From Megascapheus bottae (taxonomy: Eukaryota; Chordata; Mammalia; Rodentia; Geomyidae), in assembly GCA_024803745.1 (NCBI GenBank), contig JANJXV010000013.1, forward strand, positions 12,074,501 to 12,138,500: DNA of 64,000 nt. The letters are read 5' to 3'. Below, piece after piece: positions 14,178-24,998 of the stretch; positions within the stretch are counted from its first letter, which is position 1; each line of letters starts with the position of its first letter. Under the pieces are notes generated by a model. The model ran no database searches, was not told the origin of the DNA, and saw only the letters and a program-made list of their open reading frames with translations. Made by a program: the position numbers and the translations under genes.

Positions 14178-14500
14178 GCCAAGTGCCGGCGGCTCACACC
14201 TACAATCCTATCATTTCAGGAGGCTGAGATCCAGAGCCAGCCTCTGCAGGAAAGTCCATGAGATTCTTCTCTCCAATGAACTGTCCCCCCAAAGCTGGGA
14301 GTAGAGCTGTGGCTGGAAGAATGATAGCCTTGAGCAATAGAAGCTCAAGGAGAGGGCTCAGGCCTTGAGACCAACTCCTAGGATCAGCACCAGAAAAGAA
14401 AATAACATTGATGACCAAAAGTTCAAAAAGGGATGGAAGCATGGCTCAAGGGGTTGAGCTCTTAAGCCGTGAGTTCAAACCCAGTATAATAAAAAAAAAG
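14178..14500 (+). mobile_element. B1-Geo SINE followed by a Geo monomer
   Basis: 14178-14400 is a forward B1-Geo with a C-run inserted at the junction. 14425-14500 is a separate Geo-like piece ('ggatggaagcatggctcaag' to 'cagtataataaaa'). Confidence 0.75.
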
Positions 14501-14624
14501 AACTATAAAGCCATGAAGTCATGACCGAAATTCCTTCTGTCCCCATAAAATGAGAACAGTATAATAGGTACGCGGGATAAATGATTTGAGAATGACAAGG
14601 CCGGCGGGGTCCCAGCACCGGGGA

Positions 14625-14786
14625 GAGCAGCCGCTAGAGGGCGGCAGAGCGCAGCGGGGATAGGATGCCTCGGGAGCGCAGCTTGGGGGAGCAGCCGCTG
14701 GAGGGCGGCAGAGCGCAGCGGGGATAGGATGCCTCGGGAGCGCAGCTTGGGGGAGCAGCCGCTAGAGGGCGGCAGAGCGCAGCGGG
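14625..14786. repeat. GC-rich 64-bp tandem repeat, about 2.5 copies, with CTCF-like motifs
   Basis: The block beginning GAGCAGCCGCT recurs at 14625, 14689 and 14753, a period of exactly 64 bp. The third copy breaks off near 14786 at 'agcgcagcgg'. Copies are almost identical (CTAGAGG, CTGGAGG and CTAGAGG are the differences), so the duplication is recent or homogenised. The array is GC- and CpG-rich in an otherwise SINE-dominated, CpG-poor region. Confidence 0.95.
14631..14773 (+). promoter_or_regulatory. Three tandem CTCF-like motifs
   Basis: CCGCTAGAGGGCGGC at 14631-14645 and 14759-14773 fits the CTCF core pattern CCRCYAGRKGGCRSY at every position. The middle copy, CCGCTGGAGGGCGGC (14695-14709), differs only at the central A. 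All three point the same way and sit 64 bp apart. The motif match is seen in the sequence; binding is inferred. Confidence 0.65.
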
Positions 14787-14990
14787 CGCAGCCACTCAAC
14801 CGGGAAAACGCTGCACCTGCCCCGCGGCCTGCAGGCCAAGCGAGGCTGATGGCGCTGTTGAGTAGCAACGTAACGCCAGCCACACGTGTAAGTTCAACTT
14901 TTCCACTTTTCCAGTAGCCGCTTACAAATTGTCGTATTTTTAGCTCCAGTTATACAAAGTTTATCGGACAGCACCCAGACTCTGAGTTCA

Positions 14991-15009
14991 AACACACACA
15001 CACACACAT
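14991..15009. repeat. Short (CA)n after a Geo tail remnant
   Basis: Preceded by 'cccagactctgagttcaaa', which reads as the end of a Geo monomer. Confidence 0.8.
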
Positions 15010-15044
15010 GCAAGCACACACATGCACATGTACAAATTAGTACA

Positions 15045-15415
15045 ATGAAGCCAAGAGGCAGTGGCTCATGTCTGTAAGCCTAAGGAAAGAAAGCCCATGG
15101 GACTCTGATCTCAAATTAACTAGCAAAAAAACGTTTCACAATCTTTAGTGCCTGGGCTGGCTTTGAACCGTGATCCTCAGACCTCAGCCTCCTGAGGAGC
15201 TAGGATTACAGGTGTGAGCCACCACATTGAGCTTCATCCATCCATCTATCCATCTATCCTTCCTCTCTCTCTCTCTCTCTCTCTTCCTCCCTCTCCCTTT
15301 CCCTTTCTCTCTTCCTCTCTGTCTTTTTTTCTTTTTGTGCTGGTCCTGGGGCTTGAACTCAGAGCCTGGGCACCGTCTCTGAGCTTTTATGCCCAAGGGT
15401 AGTGCTCAGTAGAGC
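15045..15415. mobile_element. Cluster of SINE fragments around a CT-rich microsatellite
   Basis: A forward B1-Geo left half (15045-15130) is followed by a reversed B1 half (15134-15232). Next comes (TCTA/TCCA)n and (CT)n at about 15232-15332, then a reversed Geo arm (15335-15415). The microsatellite separates the two halves of what was probably one reversed B1-Geo. Confidence 0.7.
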
Positions 15416-15416
15416 A

Positions 15417-16092
15417 GAGCTAGGAGAGGTGGCTCATACCTTTAATCCTAACTACTCAGGGGACTGAGATCTAAGGGTCGAGGTACAAAGCCATCCTGGG
15501 TGTGAAAGTCTGTGAGACTCTTATCTCCAATTAACCACCAGAAAACTGGAAGTGGTGCTGTGGCTCAACATGGTAGAGAACTAACCTTGAGCTGAAGAGT
15601 TCAGAGACAGTGCCCAGGCCCAGAGTTCAAGCCCCATGACTGACCCCTCCACCAAAAAATGAATCTCACAGACTTTCCTGACCAGTCTGGCTTTGAACCT
15701 CAGTTCTCAGATCTCAGCCTCCTGAGTAGCAAAGATTATAGGCATGTGCCACCAGCACCAGTACTAGGGCTTGAACTCAGGGCCTGGGTGCTATCCCTTA
15801 GCTTTTTCACTTAAGGCTGGTACTCTGCCACTTGTTCCACTGCTCTACTTCAGCATTTTGGTGGTTAATTGGAGATAGGAGTCTCAAGGACTTTCCTGCC
15901 TGGACTGGCTTCAAATCTCAATCCTCAGATCTCAGCCTCCCGAGCAGCTAGGATTACAGATGTGAGCCATTGGCACCTGGCTTTGGTTGTTTGGAGATAA
16001 GAATCTTAGTGCCCAAGACAACCTATAATTTATGATCCTCCTTCTCAACCTCCACAGGGCTGGGATTACAAATACGGATGACCACACCCAGG
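15417..16092. mobile_element. Run of four B1-Geo elements or pieces
   Basis: Forward B1-Geo 15417-15658; reversed B1 half 15660-15755; full reversed B1-Geo 15756-15982 ending 'gagccattggcacctggct'; and an older reversed B1 half 15984-16092. The orientation changes show independent insertions. Confidence 0.8.
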
Positions 16093-16990
16093 TTTTCCCA
16101 ACTGAAATTTCATAATCATATAAAGGAAAAGATTATCACTTAAATTTTACAAAAAAAAAAACCAACAAACCTCTGTAAAAACAATTTAGTTATTTGCTGA
16201 TAAGTGACCACCACTTACTGAATCTTTGCCAAGTGTCAGATGTTTTCCTGTTTTATTTTTTTTAGCATGTTTTAAACATTTCATTGCCAGAAAGCCACTT
16301 CATGCAATACATTCTGTATTGTGCAGAGAAGAGAGGTTAACAGTTGGGCAGGGGCAGGGGTGAGACTGCAATCCAGACTGTCTGGCTCCAGAGTCTGAGC
16401 TCCACCCTGTGCCACCCCTGCAGTGCTCAGTCTTCCAGACAAGCGACCTCCACGGCAGAGCCAGGCTTCCGAGACTGGCATGGGAGGGCCCCTTCACCCT
16501 CTGCCCTCTGCCTGCCTTTCCAGCCTGAGCCCACAGCAGCCCCTGATCTGTGCCCACCTGCTTGCTTCTGTGTTTATGCCTATTCTTCCTCTCCCTCTGA
16601 GCTCCCTTTTCCACCTGCGAAGTCTCTTCTGCCAGTCTTTTGGCTTCCTCAGAAAGGCTGTCACTGTCTCCAGCCTTTGAGCCCCCATCCTGTCCTTTCT
16701 GACCAGACCCATGTGCTCTAGGTCTGGGTTTCCAGGGGCTGATTACGTGACTGTGACCTTGTAAATGAATCTGGAATCCAGTTCCTCATACCAGGCTGTC
16801 AGCTTCCTGCTGGGGATAAGGACCAGGCTGAGCCTGACAGGCCCAGGATTGGTTCCTGGCTCTTCCACCCACTTTGTGGGTGCCTTAAACAAAAAGGTTC
16901 ATTCACCATGCCTGAAGTGTGTCAGGAATGTTTTGGGCAATAGGTGTGAGCTCTTGATACATGGCATGTAATTAAAAAAAGAATGTTCAG
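16093..16990. other. Intergenic unique sequence; no gene supported
   Basis: Overlapping open frames on both strands at 16281-16721 come from a GC-richer, stop-poor patch; none shows a family motif. Confidence 0.5.
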
Positions 16991-17380
16991 GGCCGGGAGT
17001 TTGGCCTAGTGGTTAAAGTGCTTGCCTAGCATGCACGAAGACCCGGGTTCGATTCCTCGGTGGTGCTGAGGCTCAAGTGGTAGAGCTCTAGCCTTGAGAA
17101 AGTCCAAGGACAGTGCTCAGGCCCTGAGCTCAAGCCCAGGACTGGCAAAAAAAAAAAAAAAAAAAAAAAAGAATGTTCAGGGGCTGGAAGTTTGGCCTAG
17201 TGGTAGAGCGCTTGCCTAGCATGCATGAAGACCTGGGTTTGATTCCTCAGTACCACATACATAGAAAAAAGCCAGAAGTGGTGCTGTGGCTCAAGTGGTA
17301 GAGTTCTAGCCTTGAGGAAGCCCAAGGACAGTGCTCAGGCCCTGAGTTCAAGCCCAGGACTGGCAAAAAACAAAAAAAAA
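16991..17380 (+). mobile_element. Two IDL-Geo SINEs inserted in tandem at one site
   Basis: GAATGTTCAG precedes the first element (16981-16990), recurs between the two (17171-17180), and a variant (GATTGTTCA) follows the second. The first element (16991-17170) has an internal deletion joining 'gattcctcgg' to 'tggtgctgagg', losing the linker between the monomers. The second (17181-17380) is full length. Confidence 0.9.
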
Positions 17381-17763
17381 TTACAAAAAGATTGTTCATT
17401 GTAGCAAAAGATTAGAGACCACCCAAAATCCCAATGCTACAGAATTGTTTTTAACAAGTTCTAGTGTGGCTACGGAAATGTATATAATGAAGCCATGAAG
17501 AAAAGATGGCACCATGTGTAGTTGGGGTAAGTCATGTTGTGAGATTAAAAAGAGGAAAGAGCAGAGTAGTGTAGGAAATGTGACAGTTTGTGTAAAACCT
17601 GAAAAGCAAGGCTGTGCATATGAGTGCTAATATATGCGCTACATGTCTGTGTAAGGAATTCCAGAAAAAACTCAGACATGGTCTCTGGATAATGAGTTTC
17701 AGGACTGCACTTCAGAGCCATGGAAGATTGCAAACATTTTACTTATAAAAAAAACAAAAACTA

Positions 17764-18220
17764 GGGGCCGGGAGTTTGGCCTAGTGGTTAAAGTGCTTGC
17801 CTAGCATGCACGAAGACCCAGGTTCAATTCCTCGGTACCACATACATAGGAAAAAAAAAGCCAGAAGTGGTGCTGAGGCTCAAGTGGTAGAGCTCTAGCC
17901 TTGAGAAAGTCCAAGGACAGTGCTCAGGCCCTGAGTTCAAGCCCAGGACTGGCAAAAGAAAAAAAAAAAACTATTCCCAGCCCTCCATTGTATTTTTTAA
18001 AATGCACAATTTAGGGCCACGAATGTGGCCTCGTGGTAGAGTGCTTGCTTGCCAAGTATGAAGCCCTGGGTTCAATTCCTCGGTACCACATACACAGAAA
18101 AAGCCAAAAGTAGGGCCGTTACTCAAATGGTAATGCACTAACTTTGAGAAAGTTCAAGGATAGTGCTCGGGCACTAAATCCTAGCCCGAGGACCGGCAAA
18201 AAAAAAAACCAAAAACAAAA
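17764..18220 (+). mobile_element. Two IDL-Geo SINEs
   Basis: 17764-17970 is a close-to-consensus copy. 18014-18220 is more diverged, with 'cacaattta' repeated on both sides (18005 and about 18222) as target-site duplication. Confidence 0.9.
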
Positions 18221-18589
18221 CCACAATTTATTCTTGTACAGAGTTGAGAAAATGTGCAAAATTTGATATGCCTTTTTTTCCCATGAACTTCCTAACTTGC
18301 ATTAATGAACACTGGTGACAGGTGTGCCTCTACATTCTTGTGTGACTTGAGGAGGAAGGGACGAAGGGAAGCAGATGGAGGGGGAGGGGATGACTCTGCT
18401 TCTCAACCTTGGCACTGTGGACACTTTGGTCACAAAAATTCTTAGAGTATACGCTAAAGTCCCGGAAGATAAGCAGGGTGAAGGAGTAAGTGCTTTTAGA
18501 GTTTTATGTTCTTAATTTTTTCCCCTGCTTCCTAACTAGCATGTAAGCATCATAAGGGAGCTGGATTTGCTTTTGTGTGTGTGTGAGGA

Positions 18590-19042
18590 GGAGAGGTCCG
18601 TTGTGAGGCTTGAACTCAGAGCCTGGGTGCTATCCCTGAGCTTTGTTTTTTTTTTTTTTTTGCCAGTCCTGGGCTTGAGCCCAGGGCATGAACCCTGTCC
18701 TTGGTCTTTCTCAAGGCTAGAGCTCTACCACTTGAGCCTCAGCACCACTTCTAGCTTTTTTTTTTCTATGTATGTGGTACCGAGGAATTGAACCCAGGTC
18801 TTCGTGCATGCTAGGCAAGCACTCTACCATTAGGCCAAACTCCCGGCCCCCTGAGCTTTGTTTTTTGCTCAAGGCTAGTGCTCTACCACTTTGAGCCACA
18901 GCTCCACTTCTGGGTTTTAGGAGGTTAATTAGAGATAAGAGTCTCATGGCCTTTCCTGCTGGAGCTGGCTTTGAACCTCCATCTTTGATCTCAGCCTCCT
19001 GAGTAGCTAGGATCACAGGTGTTAGCCACCAGTGTCTAGCTG
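18590..19042 (-). mobile_element. B1-Geo (-) interrupted by IDL-Geo (-) at 18646-18849
   Basis: The Geo arm of the outer element stops at 'ccctgagctttg' and resumes at 18850 with the same CCTGAGCTTTG. The insert is a full reversed IDL-Geo with a poly-T tail. The exact duplication (18635-18645 and 18850-18860) shows a clean retroposition into the older SINE. Confidence 0.92.
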
Positions 19043-19214
19043 AGAGCAGGAATTTTTATACTTCTGTTCTTGCTGTGTCGAGTGCTTCACACAAGCCTTA
19101 CACAGAGCAGATGCTCAAGAAATACATGTTGAGTATGGAAATGTAACAATGATATCCTGCTCTCACCCTGTATAATGAATATAAGCTAATTAAAAAAATA
19201 AAACAGCTATATGT

Positions 19215-19690
19215 TGGGCTGGGCTCAATAGCTTATGCCTGTAGTCCTAGCTAATCAGGATCTAGAGAATCATAGTTTAAGACCAGCCTGGGCCAAAAAG
19301 CTCAAAAGAATCCATCTCAACCAATAAAAAGTTGGATATAGTAGTATGTGCCTGTCATTCTGGGTATGTAAGAATCGTAAATAAGAGGATCGAGGTCCAC
19401 ATAGTCCTGAACAAAAATTGAGACCTTATTGGAAAAGTAAAAAAGTGAGTTAGAGGAATGGTTCAAATGGTCCAGTGCCTACTTAGCAAGTTCCAAGGCC
19501 TTGAGTTCAAGCCCTAGTGCCCTTTGCTCTTGCTTCCCCCCCCCCCACTTTGCCACACCTCCACTTCTGGTTATGTGGAGATAAATATTTCAGAGAACTT
19601 CCTGACGGGGCTGGCTTTGAAGCGTGACCCTCAGATCTGAGCCTCTCGAGTAACTAGTGTCATAGGGTGAGCCACTGGCGCCTGGCTGTT
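19215..19690. mobile_element. Old B1-like SINE (+) followed by reversed B1-Geo part
   Basis: 19215-19530 is a diverged forward B1 with a second B1-like half and an ID-like end. 19550-19690 is a reversed junction-plus-B1 piece ending 'gtgagccactggcgcctggct'. Confidence 0.65.
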
Positions 19691-20159
19691 GGAAGTGATT
19701 GAAGGCAGCAGACACCTGTCCCTCCCCAGCACCTCCTTTCCAAGCCTGTTTTCTCCACACGCTCAGGGAAGCATTCAAAGACGGTCGTTCACGTCCTTGC
19801 CTCCGTTTCCCTTGCTTCTCCCCAGATGGTGTTGCAAAATCTGACTAGTGTGCACCATTTCCTTTCTGTCTCCCTTCCTGACTGCGTATTTTCCCTTCTC
19901 TAAAATTCGTCACCATCACCACAAATCTGAAAGCTTATCAGGGGGCAGAGAAAGTAGGATAATTTTCATAGAGGAAACTCATTCATAATGAGAATTCTTG
20001 CCAGGCCTGATGCAGTGAGACCAGAGACTTGAAAGTTCCTGCTCCCAGCATTCAGGAAGTCAGTACCCAGGCCCAGATCAGGGAGCTTTACCTGCTCATC
20101 TTCAAGTCTTGGTTTGTAGTGCAGAATGTAGTCTATTCAAGATGTCCATCTGCTTCTAG

Positions 20160-20747
20160 TAGTTAGGTACAGGTGGCTCACACCTGTAATCCTAGCTACT
20201 CAATGCTAGGTCTGCTCCCAGAGAACAGTCCTCTTTCCCCCCTGGGCTGTCCTGGGCAAATCTAACATTCAGGAAGCTGAGATCTGAGGATCACCGTTTG
20301 AAGCCAGCTCCAGTAGACTCTCCGGAAGACCCCTGAAATTCTTATCTCCAATTAACCAGCAAAAAGCCAGAAGTAGAACTGTGACTCAAGTGGTACCTTG
20401 AGCAGAAGAAACTAAGGAGGCCTAAATTTAAGCCCCAGTATTGGAACACATACATAAATAAAGATGCTCACTTGCTCTCCCTGTTTCTGATCCTCTCAAA
20501 ATCGCCTGGTTCAAGCTGGGTGCCCATAGCTCATGCCTGTAATCCTAGTAACTGAGAGACTGAAATCTGAAGATACTGGTTTGAAAGAGGAAACTCATTC
20601 ATAAAGTGAATGATAAGCCTGGAGAGAAAAGTCAAAAAAAAAAAAAAAATGGAAGTGGAGCCATGGCTCAAGGGGTAGAGCACTAGCCTTAAGGAAAAAA
20701 GTTCAAGGACAGTTCCCAGGCCTGTGGTCAAGCCCCAGGAGGACTGG

Positions 20748-20750
<3 letters not shown>
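20160..20750 (+). mobile_element. Two B1-Geo SINEs, first with a unique insert
   Basis: 20160-20460 is a B1-Geo in which about 70 bp of unrelated sequence ('aatgctaggtctgctcccag' to 'gcaaatctaac') splits the left half. 20511-20750 is a second, ending 'ggaggactggca' directly at a CA repeat. Confidence 0.75.

Positions 20751-20788
<38 letters not shown>
20751..20788. repeat. (CA)n microsatellite at a SINE tail
   Basis: Nineteen CA units starting at the 'actggca' end of the preceding Geo arm. Confidence 0.95.
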
Positions 20789-20791
<3 letters not shown>

Positions 20792-20814
20792 ACCTGGTTG
20801 AGATTTAAGTCCTT

Positions 20815-21245
20815 GGCCTACTGCCAGTGGCTCATGCTTTTTGCTACTCAAGAGGCTGAGATCTAAGGATTGTGGTTCGAAGCCAGTCTGAGCAGGCAAA
20901 ACTGTGGGACTCTTATCTCCAATTAGCCAGAAGGAAAAAAAAAAGCTTGAAATGGAGTTGTGGTTCAAGTGGTAAAGCAGTGAAAATGCTAAGCCAGAAT
21001 GCGAAGCTCTGAGTTCAAGCCCCAGAACTGGCATGCTCGCACATATATATATATACACACAGGCCTTAAGTCAAATACTTGTGGTACTTTAATCCTAGCT
21101 ACTCAGGATTCATCCCAGGCAGACATATTGGGAGAGTCTTAATTCCAATTAGCCCTGAAAAAGCCCTAAGAATTGGTAGATCGATCACCAACCTTGAATA
21201 AATAAAGCCAAGCAATAGTTGAAGGCCTTGAGTTCATGCCCTAGT
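20815..21245 (+). mobile_element. Two B1-Geo SINEs
   Basis: 20815-21046 ends 'cagaactggcatgctcgc' and runs into a short (TA)n/(CA)n. 21062-21245 is shorter and diverged. Confidence 0.7.
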
Positions 21246-22164
21246 TAGGTAGTGAGGACAATGAAGAGTTTGACCTGAATAGTGCTGTTCTCACCTGTCA
21301 GAAGGCGCCTGTGGCTGCTGTTTTGGCTTACTGGGTGTGTCTGTTTATATTGGTCTGAGTCAGCTGTTCACCTGCAGGACACTAGGCTTCCAGAGCCAGG
21401 TCTTTCTCTCTGCGTCCCTCAGTGACCTAACTCAGCACCAGGCTTCCCTGGGTTTCCAGAGTCTACAGGAGAGGAGGGGAAAGAGAAGAGGTTGAAGGGT
21501 AGAGCCAGAGCTCTCATTCTGGGTTTAAATTCTGCCTCAATAACTTAGTAACCATGACACCTTGGGCAGCTAGCTCAGACTAATGTTCTCTTTATCTCCT
21601 GCCCTAGCCTGCCTCACTCCCCCCCAAGAAATAGAAGGAAGGGTAAAGTCCATCCAGTGCCTATGACTCAGGGTGGGGGAGGCAGAGCTTCCTAACTAAG
21701 GCAGCTACCTTCTCTATCAGAGCTAAGCAGGCGCCGTGGAGTGGCGCCTGTAGGTTATGTCTGAGGCTCCTACCGGCTTCTCCCTCCTCATCTAGACCGT
21801 CTGAGAGGAGTGGAGATAAATTAGAGCGCTGGTGGAGTGTCGTTAATCCCGTCTGGCTCTCGAGTTTCCATAGCTTGTGTAACCACGGAAGCCTATAATA
21901 AACTTAGGCAAATAGAAGAGCACAGACAATTTCTGGCTCTGGACACCTGCTGGGGTGCTGATGCTGAAGTCATGGACCCCCTCCCATTTCTATCATGACC
22001 AGACCACCGAGGAGATCCTTGAAGACATAAATAAACAGGAGATTTATTGTACTCCAAAGAAACTGAAGATTGAGAGCAGCCTGTGCTTAAAGACTGTCTA
22101 ATAAATTCTTTCAGGAGACAATAGAAATTTGGCCTTTGAGCAAGAGGATCTTAGGGTGGAGAAT
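21246..22164. other. Intergenic unique sequence; no gene seen
   Basis: SINE-free island of about 0.9 kb containing a self-complementary stretch (GGCGCC at 21731, 'gtggcgcctg' at 21741). No splice-bounded coding sequence is visible. Confidence 0.5.
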
Positions 22165-22570
22165 GGAGCAGTTGAAAAGGCGCATGCCTGCAATCCTAGC
22201 TATGCAGAAGGCTGGCATCTGAGGATTGAGGTTCAAAGCCAATGGGGGCAGGAAAGTCTGTGAGATTTTTTAATTTTTTGCCAGTCCTACCTGGGGTTTG
22301 AACTGTCCCTGAGATTTCTCAAGGCTAGTGCTCTACCACCTGAGCCACAACACCATTTCCAGCTTTTTCGGTGTATGTGGTACTGAGGAATCGAACCCAG
22401 GGCTTTGTGCATGCTGGGCAAGCACTCTACCCCTAGGCCAAACTCCCAGCCCCCAAGTCTAGGGATTCTTTTTCCATCAGAAAGCTGGAAGTGGGGAGGG
22501 GGTAGAGCACCAACATGGAGTGCTCAGGCCTTGAGTGCACATTCCAGTACTGGCACAAACAAGGAAATAA
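22165..22570. mobile_element. B1-Geo (+) interrupted by IDL-Geo (-) at 22268-22456
   Basis: Left half to 'gtctgtgagatttt', then a reversed IDL-Geo ('gccagtcctacctgggg' to 'aaactcccagcccc'), then the remaining Geo arm ending 'attccagtactggcac'. Confidence 0.8.
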
Positions 22571-22614
22571 AATAAAGAAGTTGGACGGTTTGAAAAGTTT
22601 AGCTCAGACGTTTC

Positions 22615-23330
22615 TTTTGTAAATTTCTTTTTTATTGTAATGTATAGAGGGGTTAGAGTAACATTTGTCAGGTAGTGGGTGCATTACTTTTTGCACATTG
22701 ATACCATTCTCATGTTTCTCTCCTCATTTCCTCCCCCCCCATCATCTCGTTTTCCCTACTTCCCTTTCCTATTTTAAACAAATAAACATGTATACAATAT
22801 ACCAGGTAACAAAATGAGAAAAGTAACAATATGAGATTAGCCGAAGGGCAACAAAAGAGAAGAGAAATAACATAATACATTAAGAACAACAATCACACAC
22901 GATAAAGCTTTTATTTCCATATCCTAGAGTTCCTTTCATTTAGCCTCATCCTCTATGACCTTATGTACCTAGGTTTTGCACTATTGTAATCCTCTGCTAG
23001 GAGAGTCCTAGATGTATACTAATTATTACAAATGTAGTGCAAACATTTCTTTCTTCACATTCTATCAACTGGAAAATCTTGTCACAGTTTCCTATTGGGT
23101 TACAGTTTTATAGTACAGCTTTGCTCTTCCTGGAGTTTCTTGGCATCTCTCCCATTCATCTTTGGGAGAAGAAGCAGGTGGCTTCTTCACAGTATGACTA
23201 AGAGCTTTGGGTTTCTTAGTTGTACTATCCAGTAACAAAAATCTCGTTGGCTTTTTTTTTTTCTTAGAACATTGTTATGATAGCCTTCTACAAACACTAT
23301 AAGTTTTTTTTTTTGTCAATATAGGTATAG
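22615..23330. repeat. AT-rich sequence, possibly an unclassified interspersed repeat
   Basis: Begins 'ttcttttttattgtaatgtatagagg' and contains a C-run at about 22734. The style recalls an unclassified rodent interspersed repeat, but I cannot name it. No open frame of note. Confidence 0.3.
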
Positions 23331-23391
23331 ACTTGCTCTATGGTTTTTTAGTTTCTTCCAATTCCCCAAAATCAGAGCTTTAGATTGAGTT

Positions 23392-23815
23392 TTAATCTGT
23401 TTCTTATTACTGTACTAGAAGACCTGAGGCTGGGTATTCTGTAAAGAAAAGAGGTTTACTTAGCAAAGTCACTGTCGAGGCATAATTTGGCTCTGAGGAG
23501 GACTTCATGGCAGATGGCACCACAATGGCTAGACTCTATGGTGTGTGCGCGCCTGTGTGTGTGTGTGTGTGTGTGTGTGCAAGAGAGAGAGAGAGAAAGA
23601 GAGAGAGAGACAGAGAGACAGAGACAGAGAGAGTGAAAGAGAGAGAATATGATAGAGAGAGGTCAGAGATCATGTGGCAACACAGAAAACCAAAATATAG
23701 CTTAGGGATCAGGCTCAACTTCTTACAACCAGTTCCTCTTTTGAGAATTAACGTACAGTCCTACAGGACATTCCTTAATCCTTTCTGAGGGCAGCAACAC
23801 CAAACTAGGGATCCA
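23392..23815 (-). mobile_element. MaLR-type LTR remnant (reverse), with GT/GA microsatellite
   Basis: 'gaggctgggtattctgtaaagaaaagagg' and, further on, 'ttaacgtacagtcctacagg' and 'attccttaatcctttctgagg' follow the order of a reversed ERVL-MaLR solo LTR. A (GT)n(GA)n block at 23541-23648 splits it. Non-coding; no internal retroviral genes seen. Confidence 0.5.
23541..23648. repeat. (GT)n then (GA)n microsatellite
   Basis: GT run to 23579 followed by an interrupted GAGA/GACA purine run. Confidence 0.9.
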
Positions 23816-23855
23816 GCTTCCAACACATAAACCTGGAGGGAGATGGGTCCCGCTC

Positions 23856-23869
23856 CCAGCAGGGGGCGA
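23856..23869 (+). promoter_or_regulatory. Single CTCF-like motif
   Basis: CCAGCAGGGGGCGA fits the CTCF core CCASYAGRKGGCR. It lies just past the MaLR remnant, on the same strand as the 14.6-kb array. Inferred from motif only. Confidence 0.45.
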
Positions 23870-24118
23870 TGGACAGTGTAGGGGCTTTGTTGGACCACGA
23901 ACTCCATTATGTGTGCCGTAGTCTCCTGGAGGGTTTGTGGAAATAGACCCTGTGCACACTTCTAGAATCTCTGGTTCCATAGGCCAGGATGGGACAGAGC
24001 ATTTGCACTTCTAGTGTTCTGGAACTATCCAGAATCAAAGCACTGCAGTGTGTCTTTCCCCTTGTGCTTGCTCCCCTTGTACAAACTCAACTGACTTGAT
24101 CTCCCCCCACAGACCAAA

Positions 24119-24325
24119 TGGGTTGCCAGGTGTGGTGGCACATGCGTGTAATCCCGGCTCTTGTCAGGCTGAGGCTGGAGGGCTGTGAGTTTGAGTCCAG
24201 ACTGGGCGACATAACCCTGACTCAGAAAACAAATAACAACAAACAAATACGCAACAACAACAACAACAACAAAACCCATAAGGGAGGGAGGCTTGGCTTA
24301 GTGGTAGAGCATTTGCCTGGCAGTT
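24119..24325 (+). mobile_element. Old B1 SINE and an ID-like half
   Basis: 24119-24240 is a B1 ('caggtgtggtggcacatgcg' to 'aacaacaaac'). 24278-24325 is the left part of an ID/IDL monomer ('ggcttggcttagtggtagag'). Confidence 0.7.
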
Positions 24326-24383
24326 CACAATAAAAGATAAAGAAAAAATAGGGTTATGTTGTAGGATTCTTAAAATATATACT

Positions 24384-24483
24384 GGAGCCGGGCAAGGTGG
24401 CTCACGCCTATAATCCTAGCTACTCAGGAGGCTGAGATCTGAGGATTGCAGTTCGAAGCCAGCCTGGAAACTAAAGTCTGTGA

Positions 24484-24527
<44 letters not shown>

Positions 24528-24900
24528 CAGTCCTGGGCTTGAGCTCAGGGCCTGAGCACTGTTCTTGGACTTTCTCAAGGCTAGAGCTCTACCACTTGAG
24601 CCTCAGCACCACTTCTGGCTTTTATCTATGTATGTGGTACCGAGGAATCGAACCCGGGTCTTCATGCATGCTAGGCAAGCACTTTAACCACTAGGCCAAA
24701 CTCCCGGCCCTGTGAGGCTCTTATCTTCAGTTAACCGCTAGAAAACCAGAAGTGGCGCTGTAGCTCAAGGGGTAGGATGGTAGCCTGGAGCTGAAGAGCT
24801 CAGGGACAGCACCCAGGCCCAGAGTTCAAGTCCCATAACCAACAACAATAACAACAAAAAAAAAACCTAAGCAAGAGTGGAGACCCTAAGTTCAAGACCC
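24384..24900. mobile_element. B1-Geo (+) interrupted by IDL-Geo (-) at 24491-24710
   Basis: TGTGAGGCTCTT occurs exactly at 24479-24490 and 24711-24722, bracketing a reversed IDL-Geo with a tail of more than 30 T. The outer element resumes with 'atcttcagttaaccgc' and ends 'gttcaagtcccataacc'. Confidence 0.93.
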
Positions 24901-24902
24901 AA

Positions 24903-24903
<1 letters not shown>

Positions 24904-24953
<50 letters not shown>

Positions 24954-24962
24954 ACACACACA
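24904..24962. repeat. (CA)n microsatellite
   Basis: Follows 'ccctaagttcaagacccaag', a Geo-tail-like sequence. Confidence 0.95.
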
Positions 24963-24998
24963 TATTAGCTTGGCAGTTTTAAAGAGTGCAAGTCAGAG

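Noticed and set aside
14625..14786. CRISPR-like regular repeat
   Set aside because: Mammalian nuclear DNA; units are contiguous with no unique spacers, so it is a simple 64-bp tandem duplication.
16991..17062. tRNA gene (A and B box-like sequence, 'gggttcgattcctcgg')
   Set aside because: It is the tRNA-Ala-derived left arm of IDL-Geo, repeated throughout the window and followed by the Geo arm and an A tail.
20531..21058. 175-codon minus-strand frame
   Set aside because: It is the translation of B1-Geo SINEs and a CA repeat.
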